A stretch of 64,000 nucleotides of DNA from DASQPR01 sp963724705 (GCA_963724705.1 CAVRVS010000006.1:310001-374000); one strand, 5' to 3'. Counted from the first letter of the stretch, positions 42,764-52,096 are shown. Numbers and translations: made by a program. The notes: a model not told the origin generated them from the sequence alone.

Positions 42764-43039
42764 TCACTCGACGACGAGCAGAGTCGTGAGGCTGGGGTCG
42801 GAGGCATAGGCGATCCGTACGCCGGCGGCGCGTGCCTCGAGCAGTGATGCCAGGGCGTCGGCGGTGATTCGCTCGCCCGGGGCGAGCACGGGGATCCCGG
42901 GTGGATAGGGCGCGACGAGTTCGGCCGAAATTCGGCCGATCGCGCTCTGGGCGGCCCGCCGGCGATGTGGCGCGAAGTATGCCTCACGCGGGCTCATGAC
43001 CGTGTCGGGTTCGAGGGTCCACTGTGCGGCTGGACTCAC
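42764..43039 (-). CDS. C-terminal part of Orn/Lys/Arg decarboxylase as a separate overlapping frame
   Basis: This 91-residue frame starts at GTG 43039 and overlaps the upstream decarboxylase stop as GTGA. Its sequence, PREAYFAPHRRRAAQSAIGRISAELVAPYPPGIPVLAPGE, is the conserved C-terminal domain of the Orn/Lys/Arg decarboxylase family. It continues the upstream protein collinearly, with no residues missing. It is therefore either a frameshifted end of one enzyme or a natural subunit made by re-initiation. Both would give the complete enzyme. Confidence 0.85.
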   Translation of the reverse strand: MSPAAQWTLEPDTVMSPREAYFAPHRRRAAQSAIGRISAELVAPYPPGIPVLAPGERITADALASLLEARAAGVRIAYASDPSLTTLLVVE

Positions 43040-44190
43040 GGGCGAGGCCGGCTGCGGTGCCGTTCGACCGAACGTACGATCGCGTCGGTGAGAGCGAGCA
43101 CGTCGTCTCGGCCGTCCGCCATGGTGACGATGGGGGCGAGGTAATCGCGGTCGGCCATTTCGACCGGCATTCCTTGGTCGATCAGATCCTGCTCGATGCG
43201 AATGCCGTCGGCGCCAGTGCCGGGGAGCACGACGACGATGCGGGTGGGGTCGACGAGCGGGGGTTCAAGAACCCGCAAGCCAGGCACGGCGGCCAGGATT
43301 TCCCGGGCGGTCGCCACGGTGTCCAGGAGACTGTCGAGAAGATCGTGGCCGCTGGTTTCGAGCAATGCGCGCGCCGCGTCGATGCTTGCGAGGATGCTGC
43401 CGGCCGGACTGGTGGTGTTGGTCGCTTCGAAGGCGGCGTCGAGCCGGGACGCGTCAAGGCGTTCGGTGCGGGCAAGGATGAGAGCGGCTTGCGAGTAGGC
43501 GGGCAGCATCTTATGCGCACTGGTGACCATTCCGTCGGCTCCGACGCTGAGGGGGTGTGGCGGCAGCGCGGGGTGAAATCCGAAATGTGCGGCCCAGGCC
43601 GCGTCGACAATGAGTGGCTTGGCGGCAGCGTGCGCCGCTTCTGCGACGCCGGCGACGTCGCCGGTCGTACCGATGTAGGTCGGGTCGCCAATGAACACGG
43701 CGCACACGTCGGTGTGCGACGCGAGCGCTTGGCGGACGTCATCGGGCGTCGGAGCGAGTGGCAACGCCACCGAGGAGTCGACACGTGCCGGCAGCCACAC
43801 GGGTACGAGGTCGGCGAGGACGAGACCGAGCAGCAGCGAGCGGTGCAGAGTGCGGGGCACGACAACCCGATCGCCCGGTCGGCCGACGGCGAGTGCAAAC
43901 GCTTGGTTGCCGTGAGTCGAGCCGCCGACGGAGAACCTGGCGAAGTCTGCCTTCCACAGCTGGGCGGCGAGATGTTCGGCGTGCGCCAGCGTCCCGTGCT
44001 GTTGCTTGACGGTGTCCAGGCCGCCGTACAGCGGCACGTCGCCGAGAGTCACCCGCCCGACCGCGGCTCGGTGTTTGTGGCCGGGGATCGTGAAAGGCCG
44101 CCGTCGGCTGTCGAGCGCGGTCAGGTAGGCGTCGAGTAGTGGGGCATGACGGCGTAGGGCGGCTTCCGCGGGGTCTGAACCTACCGACAC
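43036..44190 (-). CDS. Orn/Lys/Arg decarboxylase, PLP-binding domain
   Basis: This fold-type I PLP enzyme makes polyamine precursors (ornithine, lysine or arginine decarboxylase-like). The 384 residues include FTIPGHKHRAAVG, FSVGGSTHGNQA, PLIVDAAWAAHFGFHP (Asp that binds the pyridine N) and the PLP Lys in TSAHKMLPAYSQ (about residue 227). It lacks the C-terminal domain, which is encoded in the overlapping next frame. GTG 44190 is preferred because GGGAGAGA precedes it; the frame is open to 44304. Amino-acid preference is not clear. Confidence 0.9.
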   Translation of the reverse strand: MSVGSDPAEAALRRHAPLLDAYLTALDSRRRPFTIPGHKHRAAVGRVTLGDVPLYGGLDTVKQQHGTLAHAEHLAAQLWKADFARFSVGGSTHGNQAFALAVGRPGDRVVVPRTLHRSLLLGLVLADLVPVWLPARVDSSVALPLAPTPDDVRQALASHTDVCAVFIGDPTYIGTTGDVAGVAEAAHAAAKPLIVDAAWAAHFGFHPALPPHPLSVGADGMVTSAHKMLPAYSQAALILARTERLDASRLDAAFEATNTTSPAGSILASIDAARALLETSGHDLLDSLLDTVATAREILAAVPGLRVLEPPLVDPTRIVVVLPGTGADGIRIEQDLIDQGMPVEMADRDYLAPIVTMADGRDDVLALTDAIVRSVERHRSRPRP

Positions 44191-44372
44191 GACGTCTCTC
44201 CCTGACGGTCCATTCTGGACGGATCCTCCGCCAAGCTGGTCGACACCCTGCCGACCCACCGGCGGTTCCCAATTGGGCGCTGCCCGCCGCCGCTGTCGCG
44301 ACACTCAGCAGAGTGCAATCGTGACGCAAGCCGAGTTCGGGCCTCTCTGAAGGAAGGCGAGCGGCTCGTCAC

Positions 44373-44789
44373 TCACGGACGCCACTCCGCGCGGTAGTCG
44401 CCGTGGTCGGCGTAAGGCAACGCAAGCATTTCCAATACGGCGACCATCGTGACGTTGGCGCCCTCCGGCCGACCGACCGTGCCCGGGGGTGCGTCGGGTT
44501 CGACCCGCGTGACCTCTTGAAGGATGCGTCGTTTCGCTTCGATCTCGTGTAGGACGCGCGCTGGATCGTGACGAGCGATGTGGAGGGCGCGGTCTCGGCC
44601 GTTCACGCGGGCGATTCCACTTTCGCCGTCCGCGCCGATGACGACACGGCTCTCGGCCGGCACTTGGCCAGGAGTGGCGGCAGCGTCCTGTTCTACCATC
44701 CATGCCTCGGACCGCGCCGCCTTGGCGCCATACTCGTCGTCGTCGAGACGTTCCTCCAGGAACGCTACGAGTTCGTCCAGGTCGATCAC
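44373..44789 (-). CDS. DUF6221 family protein
   Basis: This 138-residue soluble protein fits DUF6221: DLDELVAFLEERLDDDEYGAKAARSEAWMV, then HIARHDPARVLHEIEAKRRILQEVTRVEP, and the conserved C-terminus LALPYADHGDYRAEWRP. The family is actinobacterial, often near mobile or accessory genes, and has no known function. GTG 44789 follows GGAGACGAGCA. It is a single gene. Confidence 0.8.
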   Translation of the reverse strand: MIDLDELVAFLEERLDDDEYGAKAARSEAWMVEQDAAATPGQVPAESRVVIGADGESGIARVNGRDRALHIARHDPARVLHEIEAKRRILQEVTRVEPDAPPGTVGRPEGANVTMVAVLEMLALPYADHGDYRAEWRP

Positions 44790-45084
44790 TGCTCGTCTCC
44801 CGTGTTGGCCGTCACGGCTTCACCGTAACTGCGGATCGACCGTGCGACGGCCACTCTCGCCGACAAGGATGCCGGCTACGACGAGTCCGCCCACGCGGGC
44901 GGGTTAGGTGACCCGACGGGTTCGCCGAATCGCCTCGCTGGTCAGGCGAGCCGGTCGCTGGCGCACCGAATTCGTCGTCGTTCTGCCGCCGTTAGCGCCT
45001 GCCGACGTGCCGATGAGCCGCCGGCCCCACGCAACCTAGGTCCGGCGAGCGCGGATGCGGTGCGGCGCAGTACTGTCCGAGTTC

Positions 45085-47109
45085 ATGAGCAAGCGCCAAA
45101 ATCCCGCGCCGCCCGGCGACCGGTCCGTGCCGACCGCACCGCCGCCGCCGCCCCGCTGGCGACACTGGCTGTGGCCCGTCGCACTGGGAGTCGCGCTGGT
45201 GCTGTTCATATTCCTGCCAGTGACGCATTTCAGCTCGTCGGTCAGCCTCAGCTACTCGCAGTTCATTGCCGACGCCGGCGCACACAAGATCAAAACCGTT
45301 ACGTTCGCGTCGAGCACTGGCAATACGCCCGCCAGCGGCACCCTCACCGACGGCAAGTCGTACACCACCATCATTCCGGGCCAGCCCACCCCGACGCTCA
45401 ACCAGCAGCTCATGGCGGACAACGTCCAGATCACCGCATCCGCGCCTAGCGCCGGCTTCGGCACTCAGCTGCTGTCCTGGCTGCTCATTCTCCTGCCGCT
45501 TATCCTGATCTTCTATGTGTTCCGGCGGATGGCCCGCAACTCGGCGAGTCCGCTCGGGGGAGTTCTCGGTGTGGGCAGATCGCGCGCGAAGGTCTTCGAC
45601 GCCGAGCGACCCCAGACCAAATTCAGCGATGTCGCCGGCTACGAGGGCGCCAAGGCCGAAATCGCCGAGGTGATCGACTTCCTCCGCAATCCGGAGCGCT
45701 ACCAGCGAGCCGGCGCGATCGCGCCGCGCGGGGTGTTGATGATCGGCCCGCCCGGCACGGGCAAGACGCTGCTGGCTCGTGCGGTTGCTGGCGAGGCGTC
45801 GGTTCCATTCTTCTCCGTCACCGGCTCGAGCTTCGTTGAGCTGTTCGTCGGCGTTGGCGCGGCCAGGGTCCGTGACCTGTTCGCCGAGGCGCGCAAGCGA
45901 GCTCCCGCGATCATCTTCGTCGATGAAGTCGACGCCATCGGCCAGCGGCGAGCGGGCTCGGGCGCCGTGGTGTCCAACGACGAACGCGAACAGACACTGA
46001 ACCAACTGTTGTCGGAGATGGACGGCTTCGAGATGGGACAAGGCGTTGTGGTCCTCGCCGCGACCAACCGGCCGGAAGTCCTCGACCCGGCGCTGCTGCG
46101 GCCGGGCCGGTTCGATCGGCAGGTCACGATCCCGCTGCCCACGCTGACCGAGCGGGCCGCGATCCTGGCCGTGCACTGCCGTGACAAGCGGCTGGACGCC
46201 GATGTCGACCTGAACGTCGTGGCCCGAGGCACTCCCGGCTTCTCCGGCGCCGACCTGGCCAACTTGGCCAACGAGGCCGCCATTGTCGCCGTGCGTGACA
46301 ACCGCGAAGTGTTGACCGCCGCCGATTTCGACAGCGCGCGAGACCGGATCCTGCTCGGCCGCCGCGAGGGCTCCAATGTGCTGCTGCCTGAGGAGAAGCA
46401 AGCCGTCGCGGTGCACGAGGCGGGCCACGCGATCGTTGCCGCGTTGTCAGATCATGCCGATCCGGTCGCTAAGGTGACCATTCTGCCGGCCGGCCAGACC
46501 CTCGGCGTTACCGAGCAGCTCCCGCTAGTCGAGCGGCACCTATACAGCGAGGAGTATCTGGTCGAGTCCCTTGCCGTACGGCTCGGCGGCCGCGCCGCCG
46601 AACTCGTCGAAACGGGCCAAGGCTCTACCGGCGCCGCCAACGATCTGGCTAGCGCCACCGATCTAGCGACCAAGATGGTGCGTGAGTTCGGCCTGTCTCC
46701 GGCGCTCGGGCCGGTCGGCTATCCCGAGGGCGGGTCGATGTTCCTCGGCGGCGGCGGCGGGCCTGGCCTGTCCAGCCGGCCGTTCGCGGAGGCAACCCAG
46801 GCCACTATCGACAACGAAGTCGCCCGACTGCTGCGCGATGCGGAGCAGTCCGCCGTGGACCGGATCCGCGCACATCGGGCCGAGCTCGCTCAGCTTGTCG
46901 AGCTGCTGCTGGACCAGGAGACGGTGGACGGCGAGGCGGTATACCGAATCGTCGGCAAGGCGGCACCCGGGCGCCGGCCCGAGGAGCTGGCGATCGCTCC
47001 GCATGCCGCGTCAAGGTCCGGCACCGCGGCCGGAGACGGATCAGGGCCGGCGTTGCGAGCAGATTCGCAGCACTTGCCAGGGAACGGCCCGGCGACCAGC
47101 GCAACCTAG
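45085..47109 (+). CDS. ftsH: ATP-dependent zinc metalloprotease FtsH
   Basis: This 674-residue membrane-anchored AAA+ protease degrades misfolded membrane proteins and regulators. TM1 is at about 28-46 and TM2 at about 129-146. Walker A is GPPGTGKT (221-228), Walker B IIFVDE (276-281), the second region of homology about 326-345 (ATNRP...RPGRFDRQ), and the zinc motif HEAGH (444-448). All catalytic elements are intact. The genomic neighbours (DUF6221, decarboxylase, PAP2) are not the usual hpt/folE neighbours of the housekeeping actinobacterial ftsH, so this is probably a second paralogue. ATG 45085 is chosen over an upstream in-frame ATG. Confidence 0.95.
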   Translation: MSKRQNPAPPGDRSVPTAPPPPPRWRHWLWPVALGVALVLFIFLPVTHFSSSVSLSYSQFIADAGAHKIKTVTFASSTGNTPASGTLTDGKSYTTIIPGQPTPTLNQQLMADNVQITASAPSAGFGTQLLSWLLILLPLILIFYVFRRMARNSASPLGGVLGVGRSRAKVFDAERPQTKFSDVAGYEGAKAEIAEVIDFLRNPERYQRAGAIAPRGVLMIGPPGTGKTLLARAVAGEASVPFFSVTGSSFVELFVGVGAARVRDLFAEARKRAPAIIFVDEVDAIGQRRAGSGAVVSNDEREQTLNQLLSEMDGFEMGQGVVVLAATNRPEVLDPALLRPGRFDRQVTIPLPTLTERAAILAVHCRDKRLDADVDLNVVARGTPGFSGADLANLANEAAIVAVRDNREVLTAADFDSARDRILLGRREGSNVLLPEEKQAVAVHEAGHAIVAALSDHADPVAKVTILPAGQTLGVTEQLPLVERHLYSEEYLVESLAVRLGGRAAELVETGQGSTGAANDLASATDLATKMVREFGLSPALGPVGYPEGGSMFLGGGGGPGLSSRPFAEATQATIDNEVARLLRDAEQSAVDRIRAHRAELAQLVELLLDQETVDGEAVYRIVGKAAPGRRPEELAIAPHAASRSGTAAGDGSGPALRADSQHLPGNGPATSAT

Positions 47110-47777
47110 ACGACAGGTCGCCTCGGAACGACTGCATGCCGCCCCCGCCCGATCCACAATCGACGGACGCAACAGCACCGTCGGACGGCTCACTCGACCA
47201 GACGGCCTCGCGAGCGGTGCCGATGAGCCGGCATCGCTTGATGACCAACCATTTGTGGCGAGCTCGACCGCGGAAGTCGAGATACCACGACCGCACTCGA
47301 GCACCACTGAAAACCTATCTCCGGATCTCGACGGTGCGAGGATCTTCGGGGAACACGCGGCGGCCCGCGCAGGTTGCCGCACCGCGAGGTCCTACGACCG
47401 GCGTAGTAGGAGTCGCGCCATGACGCTGTCCTCATCGAGCAACACGGCACCCTGGTCTGAATCGGCCCGAGCTGCTTGATACTCGCCGGATGCGGACGGC
47501 GAGGGTCTTTGTGGACAATCACGTCGCGGGAACAGCTGAGGTAGATGTAAGGCATAGAGGTGATTGGGTCGACGTCCACAGCGTGACACGAGCTGGATCT
47601 TGGAGTCGGAACGGTCAGCAGCGAGCTGGGTAACCAGAGTCGTGCGCGGCGACAATCCGTCGTAGAACCGATTGCCCGCTATGGTGTCGGTTTTCGATCA
47701 TCGCGCCGCGTACGACCGACGAGATCGACCTCCGGCGTCGGTTTATCCGGCCGCAGGACATGCTGATGCGCGGGTGA
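47110..47777. other. Long intergenic region after ftsH
   Basis: About 670 bases contain no frame I would accept; the open frames are Arg/Ser-rich on both strands. GC is lower near 47400-47700 than in the flanking genes. The region ends where a recognisable alcohol dehydrogenase remnant begins at 47778, so it may be the decayed body of a lost gene. Confidence 0.4.
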
Positions 47778-48056
47778 GCCTGCGGTATCGGCCGCACTGA
47801 CGCTACCTTCGTGCAGATGGGCGGCATGCCGTACGGCCTGGTCGGGCCGACCGCGCAAACAACGGGTCGCGCGACATTTCACCTCGATGTGGCCGCGCAG
47901 ACCGAGTCCCTTGCCCTGACCCAGTGCTGCCCTCACGACGCCGGGGTGCCTCGCCCCTTCAACCGTCGGTTCCCAACTACCGAGGGGCACGACGCCTTCC
48001 AGCTCGCGCTCAGCTCCGGCGCGGCCAAGAAGGCCGTCGTGACCTTCGGCGATTAA
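47778..48056 (+). pseudogene. C-terminal remnant of a zinc-type alcohol dehydrogenase
   Basis: The frame reads ATFVQMGGMPYG, then TESLALTQCCPHDAG, then RRFPTTEGHDAFQLALSSGAAKKAVVTFGD and a TAA. The first block resembles the post-Rossmann strand of medium-chain dehydrogenases, and the last resembles their standard C-terminus (FPLxxAxxAFxLA...KVVV). The catalytic and cofactor domains are absent, so this is a truncated gene. Coding-like third-position GC supports former translation. The identification is by motif memory, hence moderate confidence. Confidence 0.5.
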
Positions 48057-48070
48057 GGCCGGAGGCAACC

Positions 48071-49027
48071 GTGGCTTACGCGAGTGTTCGCCGGCAGGCC
48101 GGAGCAGGCCTGGCACCTGGGCGCAGCCGGATTAGGCAGATCAGCCTGACCTGGCCGCGGCTGAACGCCCCAGCAGAGCTCGCGATCGTGGCGGTCGGTT
48201 ACTTCGGCTATGCGCTTGTGCGTCTGGCGGTGCGGGCCGGCCACGCCGCGGCGTACGGGCAGGCCGCACAGCTGTGGGAGGCAGAGCGGTGGCTGCACGT
48301 GGACATCGAGACGTCGCTCAACTACCTCGTCAGGGCCGATCCGGCACTAGCCCAACTCACCGGTTATTACTACGGTCTGCTGCATTTTATTGTCACCCCG
48401 CTGACGCTGGCCTGGCTGTACCTGCGCCGGCCCGCCGCGTACCCGCGATTGCGATCGGCGCTGGTCCTGACGACTGCCGGGGCGAATCTGGTGTTTTGGA
48501 CCTGGCCGGTCGCACCGCCCCGGTTTTCCGTCGCCGGTATGACCGATGTGCTGAGCCACTACCGCATCCTCGGCGCAGGAAATCCGCGGGGGCCGGAAAG
48601 CATGGTCAACTTGTACGCTGCCATGCCCAGCCTGCACGTGGCCTGGGCCGTCTGGTGCGCTGTCGCCGTGGCCACGGCCACCCGTAGTCGGTGGCGGCAC
48701 CTCGCCTGGCTCTACCCCGTGGCCACCACATTCGTCGTCCTCGCTTCGGCCAACCACTTCGTGCTCGACGCCGCCGGCGGCGCAGCAATCACCGCGCTTG
48801 GGCTGCTTGTCACCCGCGGGACCGCGTCTTGGGCGCGCGCGCCGGCCGAGCCGAACCGGCGCAAGGAGATCCCGGACGCGGCCGAGCGAGAGCCCATTCT
48901 GGGGCCGCGCGGGTCGGTGGGCGCCGATCGGCTCTGCGGACAGCCCGAACCAACCACCGATCGCGCAACCGCCGCCAGGACGCCTGACGGCCGGCCGCCG
49001 CCACAACCGCGATCGAGGTCGCCATAG
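48071..49027 (+). CDS. PAP2-superfamily membrane phosphatase/transferase
   Basis: This 318-residue protein with about six hydrophobic helices belongs to the PAP2/inositol-phosphorylceramide-synthase-like group. The split phosphatase signature is visible as LNYLVRADP..., PPRF(SV), MPSLHVAWAVWCAVAV (catalytic SLH) and ANHFVLDAAGG (second His). Such enzymes act on lipid phosphates or transfer head groups at the membrane. A hydrophilic, Arg/Pro-rich tail of about 70 residues follows the last helix. GTG 48071 has GGAGG 5 bases upstream. It lies 14 bp after the dehydrogenase remnant. Confidence 0.85.
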   Translation: MAYASVRRQAGAGLAPGRSRIRQISLTWPRLNAPAELAIVAVGYFGYALVRLAVRAGHAAAYGQAAQLWEAERWLHVDIETSLNYLVRADPALAQLTGYYYGLLHFIVTPLTLAWLYLRRPAAYPRLRSALVLTTAGANLVFWTWPVAPPRFSVAGMTDVLSHYRILGAGNPRGPESMVNLYAAMPSLHVAWAVWCAVAVATATRSRWRHLAWLYPVATTFVVLASANHFVLDAAGGAAITALGLLVTRGTASWARAPAEPNRRKEIPDAAEREPILGPRGSVGADRLCGQPEPTTDRATAARTPDGRPPPQPRSRSP

Positions 49028-49227
49028 CCCGAAATGAGCGCTCACGCTGGCCAGCGAGCGGCGCCGCCTCGTTCGCGGCGACGCCCCTGCGCGTCGCGAC
49101 CTGGTGGTCGGCGTGCTGCTGCTGGTGGTTTATGCACACGCTCGCCGTTACGTCCGGCTGGAACGCCGGGGATGGGCACGAACTCGGCACCATACGATCG
49201 CCGCGGCGCACGATCGCTCGGCAGTGG

Positions 49228-50973
49228 CTAACGACTGTATGCGGTGAGGAAATGGTTGCGGAAGGCGTCCATCGGCCAGACCGGCGCCTGGGGGTTGGGC
49301 AGAAGGCCGTCCTGCCAGTTCCATCCCGAGATCCGGTTCAACACGGCCGGGTCGCGGGCAATGATCGTGATCGGGACGTTGTGGTTCGCGTTCTGACCGG
49401 AAACGATCGTGGCTGGTTGATGGTCGCCCAGCACGATAAGCACCAGGTTCTTGTCGGCCGACGTCTGCACGAATGAGATCAGGGCATTCAACGAGTACTG
49501 GATGGACTGTGCGTACGCGGCCCGCACTTTGTTGGCGTCGCGCCACACGACCGTCGGGGACTGGCCCTGCGCTGGCATGCCGTTGAAAACCGAGCCGTCA
49601 CCGAGCTGACTCGGGTCGACCATACGGGGAAGAGGCGCCCACGGGGTGTGGCTTGACACAGTGTCGATTTCCGCCATGACCGGGGTGTGGTTGGGCTTCG
49701 CGAGTTCGAGACGTTCCAGCGCCGAGTACGTGTACTGGTCGGGCACGGCGGCATAGCTGAAGTTCGGACCCTTGTACCCGACATCGTGGCCGTCGTAGAT
49801 CTGGTCGTAGTTGTAGAAGGTTTTCCCCTCCGGCCAGGACTTCTCGTTGGACGGCACATCGGCCACGGTCCGCCAGCCGGCGCGCCTGAACGCGTCGCTG
49901 AGGGTAAAGCGGTCGGTGGTCACAAGGTCGTTGTAGCTTTGCTGGTTGTCGATCCGCAGTCCGGATTGCAACGTGGCGTGGGCCAGCCAACTGATGCCGC
50001 CGAAGGTCGGCGAGGTGAGAAATGCGCTCTTCGCGGAGTACCCGGCCGCGCTCAGCTGCTGGGTCCCGGTATTGAGTATGGAGTCGATCTGCGGCGAGAA
50101 CGACGAGTCCTGTACAGCGACCTGCCCGTAGCTTTCGATGAAGTCGACGATGACGTCCTTGCCCCGCAGGCCGGTCAGCAGATTGTCGGCGGGGGTGTTT
50201 CGGAACGGATCGTCGGCGGCTGCCTTGAGCAGCGTCTGCTTGGCCGTCAGGCCGGCGTGGACCGCGCGCACCTGGTCGGCGGCGAGACTCGCCACGCTTG
50301 CGGAGGCGACCGGCGCATTCGAGACGAACTGCACACCGAAGACAGCACAGAGGATCCAGATCACCCCGAACGCGGTGACGGTCCGGATCGACGTAGTGCG
50401 ATGTCGCGCGGCGAGCCGGCTTAGGCGCAGCAGGGCCAGCGGCGTCAGGACGAGTACCGCGGCGCCCACAAAGCCGGCCAAAGTGAGGAACAGGATCGCT
50501 TTGGGCCGCCCGATCGAGACGGCGAGAAGGCCTTCGGCTGACTGGAAGTAGCTCCAGTCAGCGGTGGGGTTGAACGGACGATTGATGGCTACGAAGAAGC
50601 CCATGTCCACGATCTTCACGACCGTCAGCAGGCCGAGGACCACCCCGACGAACGCCGCCACGATTCGACGGGCCGTGACCGGGAGCATCACCACGATCGC
50701 GATCAGGACGAGCCCCTCGATCGGAATACGCACGAACGCGCCGAAGCTGAACCGACTGATTTCGTTCGGACCGACGAGAGCGAACCATACGAGCAGGATG
50801 GCGAGGATTGTGGTCATCCACCCGGCAACGGCACGTACGGTGCGTCGGCCAGGTGCCCGGTCGTTTACTGCCTTGTCCGTGTGTGCGCGGTCCGCGTCCG
50901 CTGCCTGACCGCCGTGGACGCCGGTTGGGCGCTCTGTGCTGCCGTCCGTGTCGGCCATATTGCCAGCCGGCAT
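49228..50973 (-). CDS. LtaS-like membrane protein with sulfatase/alkaline phosphatase fold
   Basis: This protein has about five N-terminal hydrophobic helices (from GWMTTILAILLVWFALVG onward) and a large extracytoplasmic alkaline-phosphatase-superfamily domain. The domain includes DVIVDFIESYGQVA (first metal Glu and nucleophile region), PTFGGISWLAHATLQSG, VMAEIDTVSSHTPWAPL and VLIVLGDHQPATIVSG (metal Asp-His). The architecture is that of lipoteichoic acid synthase and related phosphoglycerol transferases. The usual Thr nucleophile cannot be placed confidently. The start is uncertain: the frame is open to 51291, and I take ATG 50973 just before the Asp/Gly-rich leader. An envelope polymer role is plausible. 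Confidence 0.75.
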   Translation of the reverse strand: MPAGNMADTDGSTERPTGVHGGQAADADRAHTDKAVNDRAPGRRTVRAVAGWMTTILAILLVWFALVGPNEISRFSFGAFVRIPIEGLVLIAIVVMLPVTARRIVAAFVGVVLGLLTVVKIVDMGFFVAINRPFNPTADWSYFQSAEGLLAVSIGRPKAILFLTLAGFVGAAVLVLTPLALLRLSRLAARHRTTSIRTVTAFGVIWILCAVFGVQFVSNAPVASASVASLAADQVRAVHAGLTAKQTLLKAAADDPFRNTPADNLLTGLRGKDVIVDFIESYGQVAVQDSSFSPQIDSILNTGTQQLSAAGYSAKSAFLTSPTFGGISWLAHATLQSGLRIDNQQSYNDLVTTDRFTLSDAFRRAGWRTVADVPSNEKSWPEGKTFYNYDQIYDGHDVGYKGPNFSYAAVPDQYTYSALERLELAKPNHTPVMAEIDTVSSHTPWAPLPRMVDPSQLGDGSVFNGMPAQGQSPTVVWRDANKVRAAYAQSIQYSLNALISFVQTSADKNLVLIVLGDHQPATIVSGQNANHNVPITIIARDPAVLNRISGWNWQDGLLPNPQAPVWPMDAFRNHFLTAYSR

Positions 50974-51408
50974 CGGGTCAGCGACGCCATCCGCCGGATC
51001 GCCGGCTTCCGGGCTCTGGATCGGTGGCCGCTGAAAACGCGTAAAGATCGACAACTCGTAACCCCTAACGTGCCCAGCCTGACCGCTTTGGACTCCCCCA
51101 GACCGACCGACGCTTGACTTCTGGTCTCGTCGAAAAGTGTCTCCGCTGCCTACACGGGCGCGAGCCCGTTCCGGTTCACTGGGCCCCGCGATGCCCTGAT
51201 CCGAGCGAGGGTCTCCGCAGGAGAAAGGCGGCGGCTCGGTGTACGCATCGTATGCAATCGCGGCCGCGGCGAGCGGTAGATCCGGACACACAGTCGGGCT
51301 GCAGCGTGATGACGCGCGGATGGGCCCGGTGTGCGGGTGGCGTTGTACGTGTTGCTGTGGCTAGGGGTTCGTGCCGGACGGAGCGGCCGCCGCATCTTGC
51401 GTGAGCGG

Positions 51409-51470
51409 GACATGGGCGGGCCCGGCCCAGGATCAGATGGACATGGGCGAGCCCGGCCCAGGATCGGATG
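51409..51470. repeat. 31-bp tandem duplication next to a terminator
   Basis: Two adjacent 31-bp copies (51409-51439 and 51440-51470), beginning GACATGGGCG, differ at only two positions. The second copy supplies the left arm of the terminator hairpin at 51451-51484. The segment lies in non-coding sequence. Confidence 0.85.
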
Positions 51471-51484
51471 GTCCTGGGCCGGGC
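51451..51484 (-). terminator. Hairpin after the carboxymuconolactone decarboxylase gene
   Basis: Thirteen-base perfect arms GCCCGGCCCAGGA (51451-51463) and TCCTGGGCCGGGC (51472-51484) with an 8-base loop lie 17 bases past the leftward stop at 51501. Confidence 0.85.
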
Positions 51485-51500
51485 TGGGCTCGGGTGCCAA

Positions 51501-51983
51501 TTAGTCGAGTGCGTCGAACATGCCCGGCTGGTACGAGCCGCCCTGGGTCTGCGTCATGACGCTCATCCGGTTGGATGCGTTGATCATGCTGATGAGGCAG
51601 ACCAGCGCACCGATCTGGTCGTCGTCGTAGTGTTTACGCGCCACGGCCCACGTCTCGTCGGATACGCCGAGGTGGGCGTCGGCGAGCCGAGTGCCCTCCT
51701 CGGTTAGCGCCAGCGCGGCTCGCTCGGCGTCGGTGAAAACGGTGGTATGGCGCCAGGCGGCGACGAGGTTGAGCCGCAGCGGTGTCTCGCCGGCAGCGGC
51801 GGCCTCCTTAGTGTGGATGTCGACGCACCAGCCGCAGCCGTTGATTTGGCTGGCGCGTAACTCCACCAATTCCTGCAGTGCCTTGGGCAACGTCGACTGT
51901 TCCAAGGCCAATGCGGCGTTGTAGAACCGCTTGGCGACCTTCGCGGCGGTCGGGCTGTCCAACAGGTTGAAACGGGGTTCCAT
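51501..51983 (-). CDS. Carboxymuconolactone decarboxylase/AhpD-family protein
   Basis: This 160-residue AhpD-like protein has the peroxidase-type redox motif CGWCVDIH (Cys50, Cys53, His57) within ELRASQINGCGWCVDIHTKEAAAAG, followed by the helical LVAAWRHTTVFTDAERAALALTE block. The pair suggests thiol-based peroxide reduction. It is divergent from an ECF41 sigma factor, the known genomic partner of this enzyme class. ATG 51983 has GAGGA upstream. The open frame continues to 52166 but overlaps the regulatory region. Confidence 0.9.
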   Translation of the reverse strand: MEPRFNLLDSPTAAKVAKRFYNAALALEQSTLPKALQELVELRASQINGCGWCVDIHTKEAAAAGETPLRLNLVAAWRHTTVFTDAERAALALTEEGTRLADAHLGVSDETWAVARKHYDDDQIGALVCLISMINASNRMSVMTQTQGGSYQPGMFDALD

Positions 51984-52034
51984 GATGTCGTCCTCACTCG
52001 TGGTGTCGTGTGCTGCTGCACTGGACGAACACGA

Positions 52035-52061
52035 GATGCCGGCGACAGCGTCGGCGTGACA
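52035..52061 (-). promoter_or_regulatory. ECF41-type promoter for the decarboxylase gene
   Basis: Reading leftward, TGTCACG (52061-52055) is followed after 16 bases by CATC (52038-52035). This matches the ECF41 consensus TGTCACA/CGTC with one mismatch in each box. Transcription would start near 52028, about 45 bases before the ATG at 51983. Confidence 0.6.
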
Positions 52062-52096
52062 GCTCCGGTTACGTGACGTACGCCACCGATTGTCGG

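Noticed and set aside
47190..47579. Leftward frame after ftsH
   Set aside because: Arg/Ser-rich, no start signal and no domain; probably chance.
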